From the IMG/VR virus record IMGVR_UViG_3300027861_000117, positions 1 through 32,913 of that record: a DNA stretch of 32,913 nt, one strand, 5' to 3'. The first letter of the stretch is position 1, and each line of letters begins with the position of its first letter. The stretch comes from a virus. A program made the position numbers and the translations under genes. Below the pieces are notes generated by a model. It did no database searches and was not told the DNA's origin. It worked only from the letters and a program-made list of their open reading frames with translations. Positions 7,550-16,500 of this stretch are shown here, piece after piece.

Positions 7550-10500
7550 GAGTAAACCTGTGCTTTTGTTGAGTTTATCAAAGGAGGGGACGCGGTGGAA
7601 GCCAAGTATCCATCGAGTTTTAGATCGCCCGTCGCGTTCGCGTATGTCGTCGATTCGATTGTGCCAAGGGAGGCGATTCCATGAGGCGCTGAGAATGTAA
7701 TCAGTTGCCCCGCGATCGCTGAGATCTTGAGGCCGGTGATCGCGCTGTCTTCATCATAAACGGGAAGGAAGTCGACGACATCCAAGACCGCGAACGCGCT
7801 TATGTCATCGGCGCCGAAGTGACTCGCGCTGACCTCGACTTGCTGAACATTCGGGACGTTGATCACGTTCGCGGATGCATTCCAAGCGACCGGCTCAAGG
7901 CCCGTCGAAATGATCTCTAGTTGACACCCTTCACCCATGAGCTCTTGACGTATCGATCGGATCATCCCGACGCCATCGGTCACGCCATAGTCGACGCCGT
8001 ACCCCTTAAGTAATGGAGAGTTAACGATCGCATATGAGCCGAGGTCAAGATAGATCGAAGGACCCGACCCGATTGACCCGCGCCACACTCGAAGAGGATT
8101 CGAGAGGATTTGAAACAGGCGGGCGACCATTGGCAAGAAGTGATTATATGGATCACCTGTACCCGAGCCGAATTGATCAGAGGAGACGCCGTACAAGTCG
8201 AGTGAGATCTTGCGCTTCTCGCCGTCGTATCGATTGATTGCCTCTTGATTATTATAAGTCGCCGAGCCTAAGAACTTCTCCTCTTGGTTGTCGTAATTAT
8301 ATTTAATCTCGATCTGGGTAATGATGTCTTCGTAAGCGTCCCAGGTCGGCGGTGGGTCAGTGAGCCAATCGCCCTCCTCGATCTCGGTGATCGCCGATGT
8401 CTTACGGTCGAAGGCGAGAGGGACAAGCGCAATCTTAGAGATGCCGGTGACGCTGTCTCTCCTCATGACAATCGCGGCGCCCATCGATTGAAGGATCGGC
8501 TCAATGATCTCTCTCAATGCTACGCCATCGGCGCTTAAAGATCCGCTGAAGACTTGGCCTTGACTGTAGTTTAAAAAGCTGGCCTCATCGATATGGGATG
8601 AGGGTATGTTGAGGCCGATCGTCAAGACATCATAAGCGCCGTTGACGAGCTCCCCGCCTCCACTCTCGAATAGCTGAAGAAGAACGACACCGGGCGACTC
8701 ATCAATAAAGCGCGCCGCCCTAACTAATCGAGTTCGCTCCTGACCTGGCCAGTCTCCGAAGCTGATGTCGTCTGACCTCCAATTAAGATGAATATAATAG
8801 CCGACAAGAGTCGCGCCATCGAGGGCTTGAGTCTCATGAGTTGCGCTTAAATATCCTTTGCGCTCTTCATCCGACGATCGATCTATATAATGGACCTCGA
8901 TGTCATAGTATTTATTCGCGGTCGCTGAAGAGGGAAGACCCATCGAGGCCTCGACCAAGAGCCGACCCTCCTGATACTGATAGAACGCCGAGGCGATGGC
9001 GTTGATTTGGTGGCTCGCTTGAGCCGCGACCGCGCCGATCGGAGAGGCGAAGCCTCGGATCAACTGCGGCCCGTCCTCTGTGCCGTCGCCGGGGTGTAGA
9101 GGGACCGCGGGAAAGTCTTCATCCCACAGGTCGATCGGGTAGCTTAGGCGCCAAGCGTCAACAACGCTGACTGGGAAAGAGCCTTCGCTCGTCCATCTAA
9201 ACCAATCATAAGAGGTCTCGTCATAAAGAGCTGAAGTGTTTCTTGTCTTGTGCTCCTCAAGCCGACGAGCGGAACTGAAGAAGATTAGAGTGTTAGGCGA
9301 TTGGTCGATCGGCGTGAGGTTCGTGATGATGATCTGATCAGTCTCGCCCGTTGAGATTCGCCAAGACAAGACGCCGCCGCTAATCCCAGTGTGAACCGTC
9401 GGGCCATGGGCGGCGAGCTGTTCATTGATACAGTCTGGCCATGTCTTGAGCTCACCGACTCCATTATTAATATTACTGACAAGCGGGATGATCTTAATCT
9501 CGGCTTGAGCATCGCGAGTAAAGTCGGGGGGGATAAAGTTAAGATAGGACGGCCCGCTCCATCCAGTCGACAGCGTCCCATTCGCGACCACCTCAGTGAG
9601 ATCTGTACCCGCTGCATATGTCAAAGAGGTCGGGTAGATCGTCGTTGTCCGATTCCTGATTTTAGGGTATCGGGGATGCGGGCCGCCGTCGTTATCATCA
9701 CCTCCATCGCTCAACGTGACGTCGAACTGTTCAATGATCCGCTCGCCGATGAGATTGAAGGTCGACGCTGTAGGAGTGTTCAACTCGCCAAACGGCACGG
9801 GGTAAGATTTCTGGTTGATAGCCTCGGCGTATTCGATCGCGCTTGCGTTCGTCCCGTCAAAATAATGATAGCCTTGCTTAAGGCTCCCCTCGAAATCCTT
9901 TTGGCTTACCTCATTATCGATGAGGGCTGTCAATGGGACGAGAGAGATTGAGATCGATTCGCCGCTTTCGATTTTCGGCGAGGCTTCTATGATGCCGTTT
10001 AAAATTTGAACGTAATCCGAGACCGATCCATCGGGCCGTTGGCGAGCTCCATACAGTATCGCCCTTCGACCTCTAAAGGTCATGATCTCCGATGAGACCT
10101 CGGGAACATTTGTCCCGCCTAGCGTTCTAATATGCGCTTGATTCGGGGTATTGCCGACCGCTCGGCTCCATACATTGAGCGTTGTCGCGGTCGCGTTGAG
10201 GATATAAATAGACTCGGCGCCGATATGCATCAAGCGAGGGTATGTCAACGAAGTTAAATCTTGATCAACGTCGAGAGTCATCGTCGTATTACGCGGGAGA
10301 TCTTCGGTAATTTGAGCTGTCAGGATGTCCGTCGACCGAGGGCCACATCGACCGAGGACGACATGAGGATCATTGAGAGATCCGCGCCTTGAATCGACAT
10401 TAAGAGAGATCGTGAGCGCGCCATAGTTAGCGATACCGCCGGCGGGGTCGAGGTCTGCTGAGTATGCGCTTATTGAACTGATCGCTTGATAATCAACGTA

Positions 10501-10629
10501 GGGAATAGAGACCGCGATGTCGGTGTCGAGGTTCGATCCTGTCGGCGCTTCATGAGAATAATAGCGAGTAGTACACCCCGCGATCTCAAGCGCGAATACG
10601 CGTCGACCATGTTGATCCGAGATGCTCAT
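7546..10629 (-). CDS. Large baseplate hub or tail-tip protein
   Basis: At 1027 residues this is the largest product in the window, mostly beta-rich and without low-complexity repeats. The N-terminal part (VFALEIAGCTTRYYSHEAP and FRGRRAILYGARQ) and the late part with a repeated domain style suggest the central hub that closes the tail tube and contacts the host envelope. Such hub proteins normally lie after the tape measure and distal tail genes, and this one fits that order. No peptidase or lysozyme motif is evident. It is coupled to its neighbours by ATGA overlaps at both ends. I base the call on length, position and general character, not on a recognised family signature. Confidence 0.65.
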   Translation of the reverse strand: MSISDQHGRRVFALEIAGCTTRYYSHEAPTGSNLDTDIAVSIPYVDYQAISSISAYSADLDPAGGIANYGALTISLNVDSRRGSLNDPHVVLGRCGPRSTDILTAQITEDLPRNTTMTLDVDQDLTSLTYPRLMHIGAESIYILNATATTLNVWSRAVGNTPNQAHIRTLGGTNVPEVSSEIMTFRGRRAILYGARQRPDGSVSDYVQILNGIIEASPKIESGESISISLVPLTALIDNEVSQKDFEGSLKQGYHYFDGTNASAIEYAEAINQKSYPVPFGELNTPTASTFNLIGERIIEQFDVTLSDGGDDNDGGPHPRYPKIRNRTTTIYPTSLTYAAGTDLTEVVANGTLSTGWSGPSYLNFIPPDFTRDAQAEIKIIPLVSNINNGVGELKTWPDCINEQLAAHGPTVHTGISGGVLSWRISTGETDQIIITNLTPIDQSPNTLIFFSSARRLEEHKTRNTSALYDETSYDWFRWTSEGSFPVSVVDAWRLSYPIDLWDEDFPAVPLHPGDGTEDGPQLIRGFASPIGAVAAQASHQINAIASAFYQYQEGRLLVEASMGLPSSATANKYYDIEVHYIDRSSDEERKGYLSATHETQALDGATLVGYYIHLNWRSDDISFGDWPGQERTRLVRAARFIDESPGVVLLQLFESGGGELVNGAYDVLTIGLNIPSSHIDEASFLNYSQGQVFSGSLSADGVALREIIEPILQSMGAAIVMRRDSVTGISKIALVPLAFDRKTSAITEIEEGDWLTDPPPTWDAYEDIITQIEIKYNYDNQEEKFLGSATYNNQEAINRYDGEKRKISLDLYGVSSDQFGSGTGDPYNHFLPMVARLFQILSNPLRVWRGSIGSGPSIYLDLGSYAIVNSPLLKGYGVDYGVTDGVGMIRSIRQELMGEGCQLEIISTGLEPVAWNASANVINVPNVQQVEVSASHFGADDISAFAVLDVVDFLPVYDEDSAITGLKISAIAGQLITFSAPHGIASLGTIESTTYANATGDLKLDGYLASTASPPLINSTKAQVYS

Positions 10630-11258
10630 GGGGTTACGCTCGCTTGATAAAGATCGAAGGCTTCGAGCCCTCGAAGTGAGATATAGGTCGAGTCAACCTC
10701 GATCCTCAAGAGCTCGCCTCGATTGGCGAGAGGGACATAAAGAGGCCTAAGCGTGATCGATGGGGAGACGTTGGTCGGCGCGGCTGATCTTTGCGCCGGT
10801 GAGCCTGGACCTGTGGAACTCGTCACCGGTTTGGCCGATCCCGCCTCGATGACTTGAAGCCCTCCAGTTGATGCGATAAATCTTATCCCATGATCAAGGG
10901 TCGTCAAGCTCATGTCCTTAAGGATCACATCGACAAAGCCATCGCTCTCTCGATATGGGATATGAGTCAAGCTAATGACAATCCATTCGGTGATCGGTGT
11001 CGTCCTGTAAAAGAAGGTGTACTCGTTCGATGTCTTGAGCGCCGTTGACCCTCGCGTCCTCACCGCTGATCGATATGCGCCCGATCCATCCGATCCGTTA
11101 TCGACGCCGACCCAGTATCGAGCGTGGCCTCTGAACTTCGCATGACTGAGTTGGGCTAGACTCGAAGCCATTTGAGCCTGAACGCCGCCCATTAAAGCGA
11201 CCCCATTATAACAGGCTTCAGGAGAAGGTAAGGTCGAGTACGCTGTCGGGATTAACAT
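10626..11258 (-). CDS. Distal tail or baseplate protein, unrecognised
   Basis: The product is about 210 residues starting MLIPTAYSTLPSPEACYNG, with strand-rich, serine and glycine-containing sequence and no membrane segment. It sits between the 351-residue tail protein and the large hub, so a distal tail or baseplate role is likely. The start is ambiguous. ATG at 11258 overlaps the previous stop as TGATG and has a run of eight G (minus strand) five bases upstream that may act as ribosome binding site. ATG at 11273 is in frame and would add five residues, encoded through the same G run. The end overlaps the hub start by ATGA. Confidence 0.58.
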   Translation of the reverse strand: MLIPTAYSTLPSPEACYNGVALMGGVQAQMASSLAQLSHAKFRGHARYWVGVDNGSDGSGAYRSAVRTRGSTALKTSNEYTFFYRTTPITEWIVISLTHIPYRESDGFVDVILKDMSLTTLDHGIRFIASTGGLQVIEAGSAKPVTSSTGPGSPAQRSAAPTNVSPSITLRPLYVPLANRGELLRIEVDSTYISLRGLEAFDLYQASVTP

Positions 11259-12313
11259 CAACACCCCCCCCATATCGTCAAACTTGTAATGATCGCGCCG
11301 GTCCCATTTCGAGCTGCTTGAGTCGAGAGCTTGTCGAGGTTCGATTGATTGAGAGCCGTATCATCGAAGCCGACCCGATACATCGGGAGACCATAGCGAC
11401 GCGAGGAGGCGATCGGCTCGGGATTCAAATCAAGTTCATGTTGGCTCCATCCGTTCGATGAGATCTCAATTCTATTCCCCATAATCAAGACCGTCATCGG
11501 ATCGAGGACCGTCGCCTGTTCGACATAGATCTCGGCGTAGATCTTGAGATCGTCGTCATCTCGGACCCCATCGGGGATGAATGTATCTGAGAATAAGATC
11601 GGGATGTCACCAATGCCTATGCCCTTCGAGCTTTGGCTTGTCGCTGCGAGATTGAGGCAGCCCGCCCAAGATAAGAAGACCCGCGCCCGCTTCCTCATCA
11701 TCGAGATATTGGTGAGCGTATTGACACCGAATCTTGAAGAGAGAGGGAGAGGGGTCGAGAGTCTATTGATCCCCATCGGCTTATATGTATCTGCCCCGCT
11801 CACCATGAGGAGGGTGATCGGTGAGGCGACCGCCGACCATTCGGCCATGATCGTCCTGATTTCCATCGACCCGCCCGACCCGTTTATGATGTCGACCTCA
11901 AGGTCAATCATGTCCGAAGCGAGAGCCGAGGGAAAGGTGAGGGTGAACGTGAGGGTCTGGAGACCCGTCGGACAAGCGACGTTATGAAAGAGGGTCGAGG
12001 TTCCATCGGTCGCCTCTATCTCGATTGATCCCGCCGCGCTTGCCGCCTTGGCGATGATGTAGACCTTCAAGACTTTGTGAGCTCGACTGATCGCCGGCGC
12101 TCTATATCTTAAGACGTTGACTTGTGTCGCCGAGCTCGAAGCGAAGACCCCGTTATCCCAACACTGATTTATAAGATTAGTACACCCACCCACCGCCGCG
12201 ATATAGTTTTGAAGATCGCCCATCCTTGACGGGGCGAGCTCGGTGATCGGTTGCCCCGAGGTCACCGTCGCCGGATCGGCGAGCGTTGGCGGTGATGTAT
12301 AGCTATTGCTCAT
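11258..12313 (-). CDS. Tail protein downstream of tape measure, unrecognised
   Basis: The 351-residue product begins with a low-complexity polar segment, then a beta-rich region (LKVYIIAKAASAAGSIEIEATDG, then TGLQTLTFTLTFPS and DMIDLEVDIINGSGGSMEIR) that resembles a jelly-roll or carbohydrate-binding sandwich. No catalytic motif is apparent. It starts in an ATGA overlap with the preceding gene and ends in an eight-base G run. Its place, second after the tape measure, suggests a distal tail or baseplate wedge protein. It may be one of several paralogous structural proteins in this stretch, but I cannot show homology by eye. Confidence 0.6.
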   Translation of the reverse strand: MSNSYTSPPTLADPATVTSGQPITELAPSRMGDLQNYIAAVGGCTNLINQCWDNGVFASSSATQVNVLRYRAPAISRAHKVLKVYIIAKAASAAGSIEIEATDGTSTLFHNVACPTGLQTLTFTLTFPSALASDMIDLEVDIINGSGGSMEIRTIMAEWSAVASPITLLMVSGADTYKPMGINRLSTPLPLSSRFGVNTLTNISMMRKRARVFLSWAGCLNLAATSQSSKGIGIGDIPILFSDTFIPDGVRDDDDLKIYAEIYVEQATVLDPMTVLIMGNRIEISSNGWSQHELDLNPEPIASSRRYGLPMYRVGFDDTALNQSNLDKLSTQAARNGTGAIITSLTIWGGC

Positions 12314-13518
12314 AGATGCTCAAGCTCAATGCGAACGGGGACGCGGCGGCGCAATCGGTTAGGGTAAGCGAGGGATACATCATTAGTAATGTTTGACGCT
12401 CTCACCCGCCCTTGATCGCCGTTGTCTTCGGAGGTGTATAGAAGAGTATAAGCCGCCTGTGAAGAGTCAATAGACGCGGTGAGAAGAGCGCGCCTTGAGT
12501 CACCCCAGCCTTGATAAAAGTTAATCCTCTCACCGGCGGGGATATACTGGATAAAGTGATTTGTCCAATGCCGATAAAGATCTCGGACATCGAGAAGAGC
12601 GTCGAGGTCAAAGAGTAAGACTGAGGTGATGTAAGACCCTATAAAATTAGAGGTATACCCGCCCGCGATCTTGCGGCGAGACTGAGAGACCGTCGATGTT
12701 TTTAGATAATGGGACTGATAAGGGCGAGAGGGAAAGAGCGCGCCGGGGAGAGGGTGACCGGCGACTAAGATCTCGTTGCCTCCTCTTGTGATCGGGGTCT
12801 CTAGTCCGCTGAACCCGAGGCGATCTCTAAAGGTTGTAGAGTTCCAAGTGATGTCATTAACAGATGAGAGATAGTGACACTCGACATGACCTTCGTCGTT
12901 GATGAGCCAACGGATTAAATCCGACGACTGCGCCGCGATGTCGAGCGCCTCAAGATTCGTTGATGCGTCGACGTCATCAAGATCACTCTCAAGCCCTCGG
13001 CGCCTCAAGAAGATAATGACATCTTGAATCCCTAATGAGCCGGCGGGCCAAGTGAACGATCCCGCGCCTCCGACTTCATCGAATCGATAGACGGTGTTTG
13101 ATGCGGCCCTTAAATTAAAGCCTCCTCGCGTCCACTCATGGGGAGCTGTCAAGACATAGTTCGCGCCCGATGGCGATGTCGTCCCGCTTGATAATCCGAG
13201 AGCGTCAACGGCGCCGGTTGATGTGATCGTAAAGTCGGCGTCGGCGGTGATCTCTATTCGATCCGCCGAGGTTAGCGCGACACTCCAGGCGGTGCCGAAG
13301 CTCGATAAGGTCTGGATCGATGTCGTCGCCGACTGCGCGCTCTTCGATCCTCGGCCGTTTAAAAAGCTGATCGCGTCTTCATAGATCCCTTCACCCGTCG
13401 TAAAGTTTGGAAGGGTGACACCGGTTCCGCCTCGATTGAAGACCTGGGTATTGTCCCATGATCTCGCGTCAAAACTTGAGAGTAGAGCGAAGTTTGGAGA
13501 AGGGTTATTCCAAGGCAT
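12310..13518 (-). CDS. Tail protein immediately after tape measure (distal tail candidate)
   Basis: The product is 402 residues, beta-rich, with aromatic patches and the segments DFTITSTGAVDALGLSSGT and RDLYRHWTNHFIQY. The first gene after the tape measure in siphophages usually encodes the distal tail protein or a tip component, which is the basis for this call. Its ATG shares a base with the tape-measure stop (TAATG), so translation is probably coupled. No signal peptide, membrane segment or enzymatic motif is seen. I do not recognise the family, and it is longer than a typical Dit protein, so extra carbohydrate-binding insertions are possible. Confidence 0.6.
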   Translation of the reverse strand: MPWNNPSPNFALLSSFDARSWDNTQVFNRGGTGVTLPNFTTGEGIYEDAISFLNGRGSKSAQSATTSIQTLSSFGTAWSVALTSADRIEITADADFTITSTGAVDALGLSSGTTSPSGANYVLTAPHEWTRGGFNLRAASNTVYRFDEVGGAGSFTWPAGSLGIQDVIIFLRRRGLESDLDDVDASTNLEALDIAAQSSDLIRWLINDEGHVECHYLSSVNDITWNSTTFRDRLGFSGLETPITRGGNEILVAGHPLPGALFPSRPYQSHYLKTSTVSQSRRKIAGGYTSNFIGSYITSVLLFDLDALLDVRDLYRHWTNHFIQYIPAGERINFYQGWGDSRRALLTASIDSSQAAYTLLYTSEDNGDQGRVRASNITNDVSLAYPNRLRRRVPVRIELEHL

Positions 13519-15569
13519 TATCTCGCGCTCCTATATTGTCCGCGTCGAGGGGTCGACATCACCGACGCGACCCGATCGGCTAGAGCTTGCTCGGCCGCTT
13601 GTTTAGTGTCGTAAATGACCGCGCCTCCAAAGTTTATATTGAAGACCTGACCAGCCTCCTCGGCTCTCTCGCGATCTGGTCGAGGCGCCTCTTGAGGTGA
13701 TCCGCTCGGACTCGCCGAAGCACCACCACCACCACCGCCACCACCTAGGGCCATCGACGCTCCACCGGCGGCGAGGGATGCGCCGGCAAAGATCGCGGCC
13801 GACTTAAAGAAGCCGAGAGCGGCGGGGCTGCCAAACGCAAGAGCCGCGAACCCTTCGGCAGTCTTGCCGAGAGCCTGGACCGCGAATTGTTTGGAGAGGC
13901 TCATCAAGATCTGGGCCGTTGCCTCTTGGAAAGACTCGCCGAAGAAGAGCGCACCGATGGCGGCATCGGCGAAGCCCGCGCCGTAAGCCATCGTAAGCTC
14001 TCCGATCTTGGCGATCTGAGCGTCGAGGGCTTGACTCTGGATGTCAGTCTTCTCGATTGCATAGCGCCTCTCAAGTTCCTTGACCCTCTCCTCTTTCCCT
14101 TGAGCGAGGGCGATCTCTTTCTCATATTTTAGATGAAGAAGCTCCAGCTCTCTCGTCGTCTCGTCTGCGATCTGCTCGGCGTTGAATTGTCGCGTTGAGA
14201 ACTCGAAGTCTAGCTTCTCTTTTCCCCGAGCCTCCTTTTGACTCTCGGCCCTCTCATCGATTCGGCTCATCACCAGTTGGTGCTCAAGGTTAGCCTGCTC
14301 AGTCTTTCGAGCGTTATCCTTCGCTAGCTTGAGCTGGGTCGCATGGCGCTGTTCTGCGAGGGCGATGATCTGCCCATCTCCATCTTTGTTAAGTTGAATC
14401 TTTAGCTGCTCGATCTTGTCGAGCTCCATGATCTCTTGACGAGCCCTCGCCACCGTCGCCGCGTCCCGTTGCTTCTTCTCTTGGGCTCGCTTCTTGTGTC
14501 GCTCTCGGCGCCTGGCTTGATCGGCCTCTTCGAGCCTCTCAACATTCTTGATATGCTCGGCCCCGATCGCGGCGATCGTGTCGACGAGAAGGTCTTGGTC
14601 TTGGATCTCTTCGGCGTGGAGGTCGGTGACTCGCTTGACATAAGCGGCTTCCGCCAGTGCAATTTGCTTATCAAGCCCCTCATCCATTATTGCAATCCGC
14701 GACGCCTGGATGTCCCTACTCAGCCCTAGCTCTTGCTGCGCCCGCTTCTTTATAGAGTCAATGCTACGCTCAAGCATCTCCTCTTTCATTTCTTCAAACT
14801 TTTTAAAGTCTCTCGCCCCTTCTGCGAGCAAATGATTGCTCTCCTTCATAGCTACCGCGTGAGCCTCTTCAAGTTTTATAATTTGCTGCTTTGCTTTCTC
14901 GATTCGCGCGTATCCGCCTCGCTCCTTGACGGTCCCTCCAAAGATCAAATTATGGTTCCTTACGGCAGCTTGCGCCCGGTTTTCGCCTACTCTCTGCAAG
15001 CCCTGGGTATCAGCGATCATCACCTTTAGCCGTTTGATTTCCTTGACTTGCTCCACGCGCCGCTCTTTGGTGAGCTGGGCTGCCTCGATCTTGAGCTTTG
15101 CTTTCATAGACAAGTTGTGCAGTTCCATAATGTCTGCGTCATTCAGCTTCACCCCTGCCGCCGCGAGCTCCTCAACCGCGCCGGTGAGCTCACCGAGCGA
15201 GGCAAGATAAGCTTCGCCCGCTTGAGTGACGCCGTCGGTCTCGTCTCTATACTCTCGCCATGCCTGCACCAAACCATAAACTGCCGCAATGGCAATCCCG
15301 ATTGGCCCCGCAAGTGTAGCAAAGCTTATACCTCCCGCCTTAACCGAGCTGCCCAGCTCCATAAACGCCCCGACCGCGTCACCCGCCGCGCCTCCGACGG
15401 CGCCGAGGGCTTCATTAGCTTCCCCTCCAAAAGTCGAGACGGCGTCACCCATTGAAGTAAATGTCTCACCGACTGCGGCGCCGCTTTCAGTAAGACCCGC
15501 GAGTTCCTTCTCGGACTCTTGGACGCCGGTTAGTTCGACCTCGATCTCGACCTTTCCACCTTTAGCCAT
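13518..15569 (-). CDS. Tail tape measure protein
   Basis: The 683-residue protein sets tail length and is ejected with DNA. The start is MAKGGKVEIEVEL at 15569, because AAGGAGG lies six bases upstream; an in-frame ATG at 15596 lacks that. Residues 45-110 are small and hydrophobic (MELGSSVKAGGISFATLAGP, then IGIAIAAVYGLV), the centre (about 150-490) is a long charged coiled coil rich in E, K, R and A, and the C-terminal part has a hydrophobic alanine/glycine stretch ending in a poly-glycine run. It follows the frameshifted tail chaperones, as expected. At roughly 1.5 Angstrom per residue, a tail near 100 nm would be predicted. The segment around 14680-15060 has fewer GATC sites than its surroundings, which suggests mosaic exchange. 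Confidence 0.88.
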   Translation of the reverse strand: MAKGGKVEIEVELTGVQESEKELAGLTESGAAVGETFTSMGDAVSTFGGEANEALGAVGGAAGDAVGAFMELGSSVKAGGISFATLAGPIGIAIAAVYGLVQAWREYRDETDGVTQAGEAYLASLGELTGAVEELAAAGVKLNDADIMELHNLSMKAKLKIEAAQLTKERRVEQVKEIKRLKVMIADTQGLQRVGENRAQAAVRNHNLIFGGTVKERGGYARIEKAKQQIIKLEEAHAVAMKESNHLLAEGARDFKKFEEMKEEMLERSIDSIKKRAQQELGLSRDIQASRIAIMDEGLDKQIALAEAAYVKRVTDLHAEEIQDQDLLVDTIAAIGAEHIKNVERLEEADQARRRERHKKRAQEKKQRDAATVARARQEIMELDKIEQLKIQLNKDGDGQIIALAEQRHATQLKLAKDNARKTEQANLEHQLVMSRIDERAESQKEARGKEKLDFEFSTRQFNAEQIADETTRELELLHLKYEKEIALAQGKEERVKELERRYAIEKTDIQSQALDAQIAKIGELTMAYGAGFADAAIGALFFGESFQEATAQILMSLSKQFAVQALGKTAEGFAALAFGSPAALGFFKSAAIFAGASLAAGGASMALGGGGGGGGASASPSGSPQEAPRPDRERAEEAGQVFNINFGGAVIYDTKQAAEQALADRVASVMSTPRRGQYRSAR

Positions 15570-16496
15570 CACGAACCTCCTTGATTGATTGCTCACGCTG
15601 TCGATCGATCATCGCCTCGGTGTGAGCGTGAAGGGTGTCGATGGCGTCGATCATAGCACATGAGGGCGAGGGATAAACGTCGGAGATCTTAGACGTCCCT
15701 CGGCGGTGTCGGTGGTATGTCGTGATGATCGAGGCGAGTCTATTTATATCTGAGATCGGGCAATGTTTGATTTTATAATCGCCATAATCTAGACCGCAAT
15801 TCGGGGCGACTCGATAGCCTGGGACATAGCGAGAGCCATCGACATCGATCATCGATTGAGGGAGAGTCGACTTAAACGATCCGCCACAATTGCCCCGCGA
15901 TCGCCTCAAGCTCGGGCTGTCTTTGCATTGATCACAATCCCATGATCGGCCTCGACTGTTGGCTATCCAAACAGAAGAGGCGAGAGCTATTTTGGGCGCG
16001 GGCCTAGAAGGCTTGATCGCTGAATATGAATCACTAACTCGGAGATGACTTGTAATCTGTAGGAGTCGGGTCGGATATTGTCGATCGTTTCCCATGATGC
16101 TTCCTCTCCATCGATCGAGACTAAGCTCGACCTGATCATCTCAATGTAGACTCTTTGGATATAGCCCTGATACTCGCCGTAAGCTCGGCGCTCATCCTCT
16201 TCGAGCTCATGATGCCATCGAGCTTTTTCTTCTATCTCATCGGGCGATGATGCCCATAAGACGCGACCGAGCTCCGACCGCGTATAGGCGCCGGCCCTCA
16301 CCTCACCCTCTTCTCTCTCCCTTGAACTCAACGCTTTGAGCGTAAAGATCGTCGCGCCGTCATGCGCCTCAAGATCATCGAGCGAAGCTGATGACAAGTA
16401 GGCCGATCTCTGATCATCTGAGCAGATCACCGAGGGGTCACAAGTCGCGACGACATCAAGGGTCATCTCTGAAGAGGGTAAGAAGTTAAGCGCCAT
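15562..16496 (-). CDS. Tail assembly chaperone, frameshift fusion (GT-like)
   Basis: A -1 slip at 15990-15996 would join the 169-residue upstream chaperone to 142 residues from the next frame, giving a product of about 311 residues. The junction reads LGPRPK then IALASSVW. The added domain contains a cysteine cluster (WDCDQCKDSPSLRRSRGNCGG, then NCGLDYGDYKIKHCP) and a C-terminal helix near IDTLHAHTEAMIDRQ. In lambda, G and the frameshift product GT recruit tail tube and tape measure during assembly, and the position just before the tape measure fits that. The downstream frame has its own ATG at 16095, but no ribosome binding site supports separate translation. The cysteine pattern could bind a metal ion; this is inference. 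Confidence 0.78.
15949..15996 (-). promoter_or_regulatory. Programmed -1 ribosomal frameshift site with downstream hairpin
   Basis: On the minus strand, CCCAAAA (15990-15996) is read in the zero frame as C CCA AAA, the classic X XXY YYZ arrangement, and TAG follows directly. Eight bases later begins a hairpin: GCCTC (15977-15981) pairs with GAGGC (15949-15953), and inside it CTGTT (15970-15974) pairs with AACAG (15956-15960). GG and CC continue the inner stem around an ATAG loop. The downstream ORF lies exactly in the -1 frame. Spacer length and stem position are what ribosomal slippage needs. Confidence 0.82.
15987..16496 (-). CDS. Tail assembly chaperone (G-like)
   Basis: The product is 169 residues, soluble and acidic, starting MALNFLPSSEMTLDVV and ending LLGPRPK just before TAG. 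It is the first of the pair expected between the tail tube and the tape measure. Its last two codons are part of the slippery heptamer, so most ribosomes would stop at once and a minority would continue into the -1 frame. There is no membrane segment or enzyme motif. Sequence identity to lambda G is not visible; the assignment depends on synteny and the frameshift signal. Confidence 0.78.
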   Translation of the reverse strand: MALNFLPSSEMTLDVVATCDPSVICSDDQRSAYLSSASLDDLEAHDGATIFTLKALSSREREEGEVRAGAYTRSELGRVLWASSPDEIEEKARWHHELEEDERRAYGEYQGYIQRVYIEMIRSSLVSIDGEEASWETIDNIRPDSYRLQVISELVIHIQRSSLLGPRPK

Positions 16497-16500
16497 TTGA

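Noticed and set aside
7730-7745. GCGATCGC octamers as cyanobacterial HIP1-type signature
   Set aside because: Only isolated copies are seen, explained by the general GATC and CG richness; not frequent enough to suggest a cyanobacterial host.
9391-9951. Plus-strand open frame of 186 residues inside the hub gene
   Set aside because: Antisense to a full-length, well-supported hub gene; cysteine and arginine-rich composition without motif.
13887-15588. Several plus-strand frames of 80-135 residues across the tape measure
   Set aside because: Codon-bias artefacts opposite a long coiled-coil gene; none has a convincing start or motif.
16013-16095. Independent ATG start (MGNDRQ) for the downstream chaperone frame
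   Set aside because: No ribosome site, and the frameshift signal explains expression better.
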